From Aphrophora alni (lineage: Eukaryota > Arthropoda > Insecta > Hemiptera > Aphrophoridae), in assembly GCA_963513935.1 (NCBI GenBank), contig OY740767.1, positions 81,704,060 through 81,768,059 of the forward strand: 64,000 nucleotides of DNA, given 5' to 3'. This document shows positions 59,041-64,000 of this stretch, piece after piece. Position 1 is the first letter of the stretch, and the number at the start of each line of letters is the position of its first letter. A program made the position numbers and the translations under genes. The notes under the pieces are model-generated. The model saw nothing but the letters and a program-made list of their open reading frames with translations. It was not told the origin of the DNA and did no database searches.

Positions 59041-61808
59041 TTGGACCCGTTTAAAACGTTACTGAACCATGAAGCCCGAAACTGGTAGTATTCCACTGAT
59101 CCTAGTGCTGCCAACTTAAGAGATTTCAACGTATACCTATACTAGTTCAGGTTGTCGTTTCGTACGTTTCTGCATAAAAAACACGGTTATGAAAAATGTG
59201 TTGCTTAGAACGTTACTGGCGAGAGCCATTCAACCTGACGACAAACATCTCTCTTGTAACCGTATATTTGAAAAAAAAAAAACTAATTATATACCGGTAA
59301 TTTGATTTATCTAAGAGTTAAGAAATTAGTGTATAATGTTAAAAATTTATTTTAATCTGTTTCAATTCACATCTAAAGTCTGCTGTTGTTATTTGGTTCT
59401 GATTAATTTTCCAAATAGTATAGTAATTGAGAAATTTGTTTCTTTTTTTGTATGTTTTGTTTTTGTCTTTTGCTAGAATTTTCATTTTGTGTTAATTCTC
59501 ACTGAAAATAAATATTATTTTAAAAACTGAGTTTAAAGATTGTTTAGATTGATTTTTAAAAAACCAATACTTTCATGATTCTAGCAATGTAAAATTTCTC
59601 GTGCAGTGACCAAAGTTCATCCCAACGTACGAGTCAGAACACTAACTATTTGACTTTAAATAATTATGTAACCAAATGTTGAAGCTAATTGCATGAAAAA
59701 ATCTCAAAATTCCAATTAATCTTAATGATGAATTTTAATTTTGTAAACTCACTTAAACATATTTAAAAAATAATAAATCATAAAATTCTAATCTACACCA
59801 TTTCATGAAACTGTATTGTAGAATAACTACAAGTTTTGGTTTAAATTTTTTTTTTTAAATAATAATAACAACCTCAATTTTACGACATCAAGCTAATTTT
59901 ATTCAGTTAATTCTGTAGATTTCATTCAATAATGTTGTGCAATGATCAAAATCTTTTACATGCCGATTTTCTAAGACTATAACACGCCGAACAGGGCTCT
60001 GTATAAATATAAAAACATTAGTTCCTAACAACTCAAGAAAAAGGTGATAATCCTGTCTCTTAAGTTACAAATCATTTTGAAACAAGCAACTGTTTGTAGG
60101 AGAGTAGTTCTTAGTTCTACCTGTATTAATTACAAATTTCATAACATGTGTTTTTTGGATGATGCTTATTGAAGCAACTATAGTGACAAATTGTTTCTTT
60201 TTACAAGTGACAAAATAAGCAATACTTTTTTACTTTAAAACTTTTTCTTTATTGGAGAAATGTCAATTCTTTTACTTTTGTCAATGTTGTAAGAACTAAA
60301 AAATATAAATTAACACATCGTAATAAAAATTTTAAAAAATAAAAAATAAATAAAATAAAAACCTAAATAAATGAAGTAAGGTGTAACAAAAATTATTAAT
60401 ATTATATCAAAACTTTTCAAAACTTAAATTTTGCAGTGAATTGCAAACTGTTATATAAAAATGTCTCTTTTTACATTTATCATAATTGTGTATAATATGA
60501 GGGAAGTGCTATCCTTGGCTTGATTGATTTTATTATTATTAATATTATTTACTTACTGTTGTTAGTTTTTTTTTATTATGTTTATTCTTTAATAATAAAT
60601 CGAATAAAAAGAATGAACAGCAACCCACGGATTGTTCCACACCCATTTATTCTTTTCAAATATTATTTCTGTCTAAAAAAAAGTAATGTATACTTTAGTT
60701 TATTATTCCGTTAAGGGAATATATCTTCTAAATTTGATGTTTCTACTGATAAAATCAAAATTCTGTTTCATATAAAAAAAGAAGATAAATTAATTAACAT
60801 TTCATGTTCAAAATTCTTTAAATATTTTTCTTGATAAATGTTGTATTTGCTGTTTCAAAAAAAAAATCAATTTCAATAACAAAAAATAATTAAATTTTTC
60901 ACAAATGATAATATAAAAATATCAGGATAAAAAAACTATTGTTGGAGTTTTTCTTTGAAATTAAATTACTTCAGACGGCGATCCATTTTTGTTTTAGTTT
61001 CAGTATTAAATCTGAGCTCATATCTTCGTGACGGACCTAGTACTTGTAGAACCAAGTAAGTAATTAAATAAAATTGTTAATTTTGTCTCTCGTTCCTTTT
61101 TTGTAAATTAGTTAGTTGGCGTGACAATAAATTTGAACATTTTCTACAACCTTTAGGAAAAAATAAGATATAAATATTTTGTTACACAAGAAAATTTAAA
61201 TATTAATAATAACTAGACTTGTTTTACAACCTCCATAATTCCTTATCACTTTCCCTATTCAGAAATATATACGCGTATATATATTTACAGTAATCTGCAT
61301 TTGTTGGAGAATGTGATTCCTGTTTCTGATAATACTCACCATAATCAGATACTAGCCTAATTGTTATTGTTTACCAAAATCAATATAACATTATTACAAA
61401 TTTCATGAATACATAAAATTACCACGTATTACAAATTAATTATAATAATTTTTTCTACAAGTGCCACTAAATATATACTTCCTCTTGATTTTGTAGCTTT
61501 TCTTAAAGAAAATGAATTATATTTGTTGGTTTGATGTGTATACTATCATAACAAATTATAAAATACGACAATCAATTAGACGACTCAGGCTGCTAGGGAC
61601 ACCATTTTTAATAGCAGTTATTATAAAACACAATACATATTTATTATTTCAAGAAATAATAAATATCATAAAATTAATATAGGGTTATAAATCAAATAAT
61701 ATTTCTCCTGAAAGAAACATTTATATTTAATAATAATCAAACTACTTGTAATATGTGAGTATAGGTATTATTATTTCAATAGGTTTAATTTATTTTATAT
61801 TGTTTCAG
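59041..61808. other. Intron of the sugar-transporter gene
   Basis: AT-rich with no recognised gene. The open frame at 60520-60714 is low complexity and accidental. The acceptor tttcag at 61803-61808 closes it. Confidence 0.55.
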
Positions 61809-62194
61809 CTGGTATTGTTTTCATTTGTCAGCCTGTTGGTAGCCTTTTGTCTGGGATCCTGACCGACTTATTTGGCCGCAAAAGATGTATGCTTTTAGTC
61901 GGTATTCCACAGTTAACTGGTTGGATCGTGTTATATTCAGCACAGTCAGTTCTAATGTTATATACAGCTGCAGTTCTGATGGGATTCAGCGTAGGCTTTA
62001 TGGAAGCACCAACTCTGTCATATGTTGGAGAAATATCTCAACCTCACCTTCGAGCTGTGTTAGCATCATTTTCAGGAATTTCTGTATCAGTTGGTGCTTT
62101 TATCATATTTCTTCTGGGTACACTCACAACCTGGAGAATGACGGCAGCTATATGTGCTGCAGTTCCAATTATAACTGTGATTGGTATCCTTCAG
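61809..62194 (+). CDS. MFS sugar transporter (Tret1-like), helices 2-5 exon
   Basis: Acceptor tgtttcag ends at 61808 and donor gtgact starts at 62195. The exon begins GIVFICQPVGSLLSGILTD, followed by LFGRKR. GxxxDxxGRK is the MFS signature loop between helices 2 and 3. Further hydrophobic helices follow (MLLVGIPQLTGWIVLYSAQS; LYTAAVLMGFSVGF), with the EAPTLSYVGEISQPHLRA segment of helix 4 and the following loop typical of the sugar-porter family. It ends in phase 0. The rest of the transporter (helices 6-12) must lie beyond 64000. The frame is clean, so the gene looks functional. Confidence 0.9.
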
Positions 62195-64000
62195 GTGACT
62201 ATAACGTACAATATTATAATATGTTTATTTATGAAACTATTTCCCCGGACCGAAAAATCTATTGTAAGCATGTCTGTATCGTAAAATAAAACGTCTATTT
62301 ATTGGTATTTTTAATTTGATCCTTAGTTTTGCAGCTATCTAGCGAAAAAATTGTAATTTATCAGGACATAAAAACTGGTCGCCGAGTACAGCATGGTCAG
62401 TGGAAAAAACATGATCATAGCCAATAAACCATTCCACTTCGTTCCGCCTACCTCGTAATTGCAGTTGCTTATTTAATTCTATTGTTTCAAAATATAAATT
62501 AAACATTGCTAATTTAAGTAATTTTTAGTGTAAATTAAGATATTAAAGGTCAATACTAAGGATTGGTCTATGTGACGTAGAGTTGGAACTAATGGATCCG
62601 TGATAATGCCAGCAGTGTTTGTGATTTTGACAGTTTGACAAACTCTAAGAAAGTTTAGATGCATGCGCAATTTTGATATCACAATAATTTAAAGTTTTTC
62701 AGAAACAACCATAACGTTAAGAATAATTAGTAATATACAAATATAGTTTATTAGGTAATATTAAAACTGCTTATCTTACGTTTTATGGTTAAATTAAAAA
62801 TATATATTTCTGCAAATAATATTATTACTTTTATCTCCCACGTGCCTCTAATTATATCAACTACTGTCATTTGGTTTTTATGAAGCAGTTAGTTAATTAC
62901 AAATTACAATAACTTCTCCGGTGCCGTCTTATGGTATTAATTGTTTACAATGGTATATTTTTTTGTTATTATTATTGTGAATATCACTTTAAAAAATACA
63001 TAAATTTATCCTATCATTTTCCAGAAAACTCTTGATATATTTATTAAGTGAAATAATTAAATATTAAAGCCATTTTTAATTTTTTTTAAATTTATTACAA
63101 ACATTATTTTCTATATGTAACAACATTTGAAAAAAATCACAAAAAATCCTGAATTCAATGTTAATTTATGTCATCAATTGATTTATTTACTGTAATGGAT
63201 GTCACGTTAACAGGGTCACCTTTTTTAGATTAGGTCGGAGAAGATTGTAAATATATTTTTCGCTGCTGACGTAAGGTCAGTTAATCTGTCCTGAATGAAG
63301 AGATATCGTCGGAAGTTTCTCTGGACAACCCATACCACGGAGTTAATCAAATTTCTGGGGTTCCTTTAGTTTGTTTCCATTTCTACCTCTTCCTACACGT
63401 TTTTGATAGTGGATTGTATGGAATTACACATTAAAATTTAAATTGCTAGGTTTTGCGATTTCAATATCTTTGCTGATATCTGCTAACAATTGACAGGAAA
63501 TGCGTAGTTGATTTGATCGAGGCTTACGATAACTAGTGATTCTGAATGCTTCTACAAAACCAAACTGACGTCACAGGATAGGCGACAAAAACTTGCATCA
63601 TTTATAAATTGTTTTCATTATGGTTGTGAGGTGACTATTAAAATTGTTTCGTGGTCGTTTCGTCGCCTTTGGTGATGTTTAATTTTTTAAGGACTATTAG
63701 GTTGCAGTGTAAATAAAAAATATTGATCACTATCTAAGGAAATTCATAAACAGAAGTTTGGTCAAAAAGTGAGTCGTAACTAAAAATGTAAATATTTACT
63801 GAGAGACGATCATGGAAACGAAACACGATATCATTACAATAATATTACTTGTTCTTTTACGAATTTTCAAAATTATATATATTCTTATTGTCCCGCTTTA
63901 TTAAAGATGCAAATCACTATTTAAATTTTCTAAAACAAAACTTAATAACATTTTCTTTAAGACTTGTCTCAGTTCAAAGACGTAAAACAAATCTAAGAAT
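62195..64000. other. Intron of the sugar-transporter gene, continuing beyond the window
   Basis: No further transporter exon, other gene or repeat is recognised before the window ends. Confidence 0.55.

Noticed and set aside
60983..61052. Possible small extra exon of the sugar transporter (tttcag ... gtaagt)
   Set aside because: The flanking exons join in perfect phase and family order without it, and its length of about 52 bp would break the frame.

Overview
The window is AT-rich, intron-rich eukaryotic DNA. It carries split genes with canonical GT/AG introns, a cytochrome P450 of the insect CYP3 clan, a Tret1-like sugar transporter and many insect-type transposable elements. It is most probably an insect, perhaps a hemipteran, but the species cannot be fixed from the sequence alone. 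Two host genes are partly present. Everything else is intron, intergenic DNA or mobile DNA.

Layout. (1) 1-17060: the last three exons of a P450 on the + strand (3287-3511, 15201-15452, 16736-16905). Splice phases fit exactly. An 11.7-kb intron between the first two exons holds a GC-rich hAT-type MITE with a perfect 8-bp target duplication, pieces of DNA-transposon genes, and a Ty3/gypsy retroelement on the minus strand. Its pol ends abruptly after RNase H, where a Tc1/mariner-like transposase fragment begins. (2) 17060-23750: mostly featureless, with a decayed YqaJ-nuclease gene at about 19.7-20.1 kb and an interspersed repeat carrying a 53-base T run. (3) 23758-34573: a 10.8-kb DNA transposon bounded by a perfect 9-bp target duplication. 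Its terminal inverted repeats start with the same 50 or so bases. The left end is expanded into a tandem array of about 294-bp units. Inside is a four-exon minus-strand gene with an AT-hook-like N terminus, a MULE-like DDE transposase core, a Cys-rich zinc-finger segment and a C-terminal ubiquitin-specific-protease (USP) type peptidase. (4) 34.6-40.8 kb: intergenic, with small palindromic elements. (5) 40785-43889: a GC-rich satellite of about 35 units of 88-89 bp with higher-order structure. (6) 44-52.8 kb: AT-rich DNA, long AT microsatellites, a near-symmetrical hairpin element and a candidate solo LTR. (7) 52845-64000: two exons of an MFS sugar transporter (52845-53030, 61809-62194) separated by an 8.8-kb intron. 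That intron contains an inverted pair of tRNA-derived SINEs, two divergently oriented Penelope-like fragments and a broken transposon-type gene.

The host genes (a detoxification-type monooxygenase and a sugar carrier) show no functional link. The strongest candidate for a little-described system is the MULE-like transposon that pairs a transposase with a deubiquitinase-like domain. This copy carries two in-frame stops and three one-base frame changes, all three frame changes at single-base runs. It is therefore either a recently dead copy or one affected by assembly errors.
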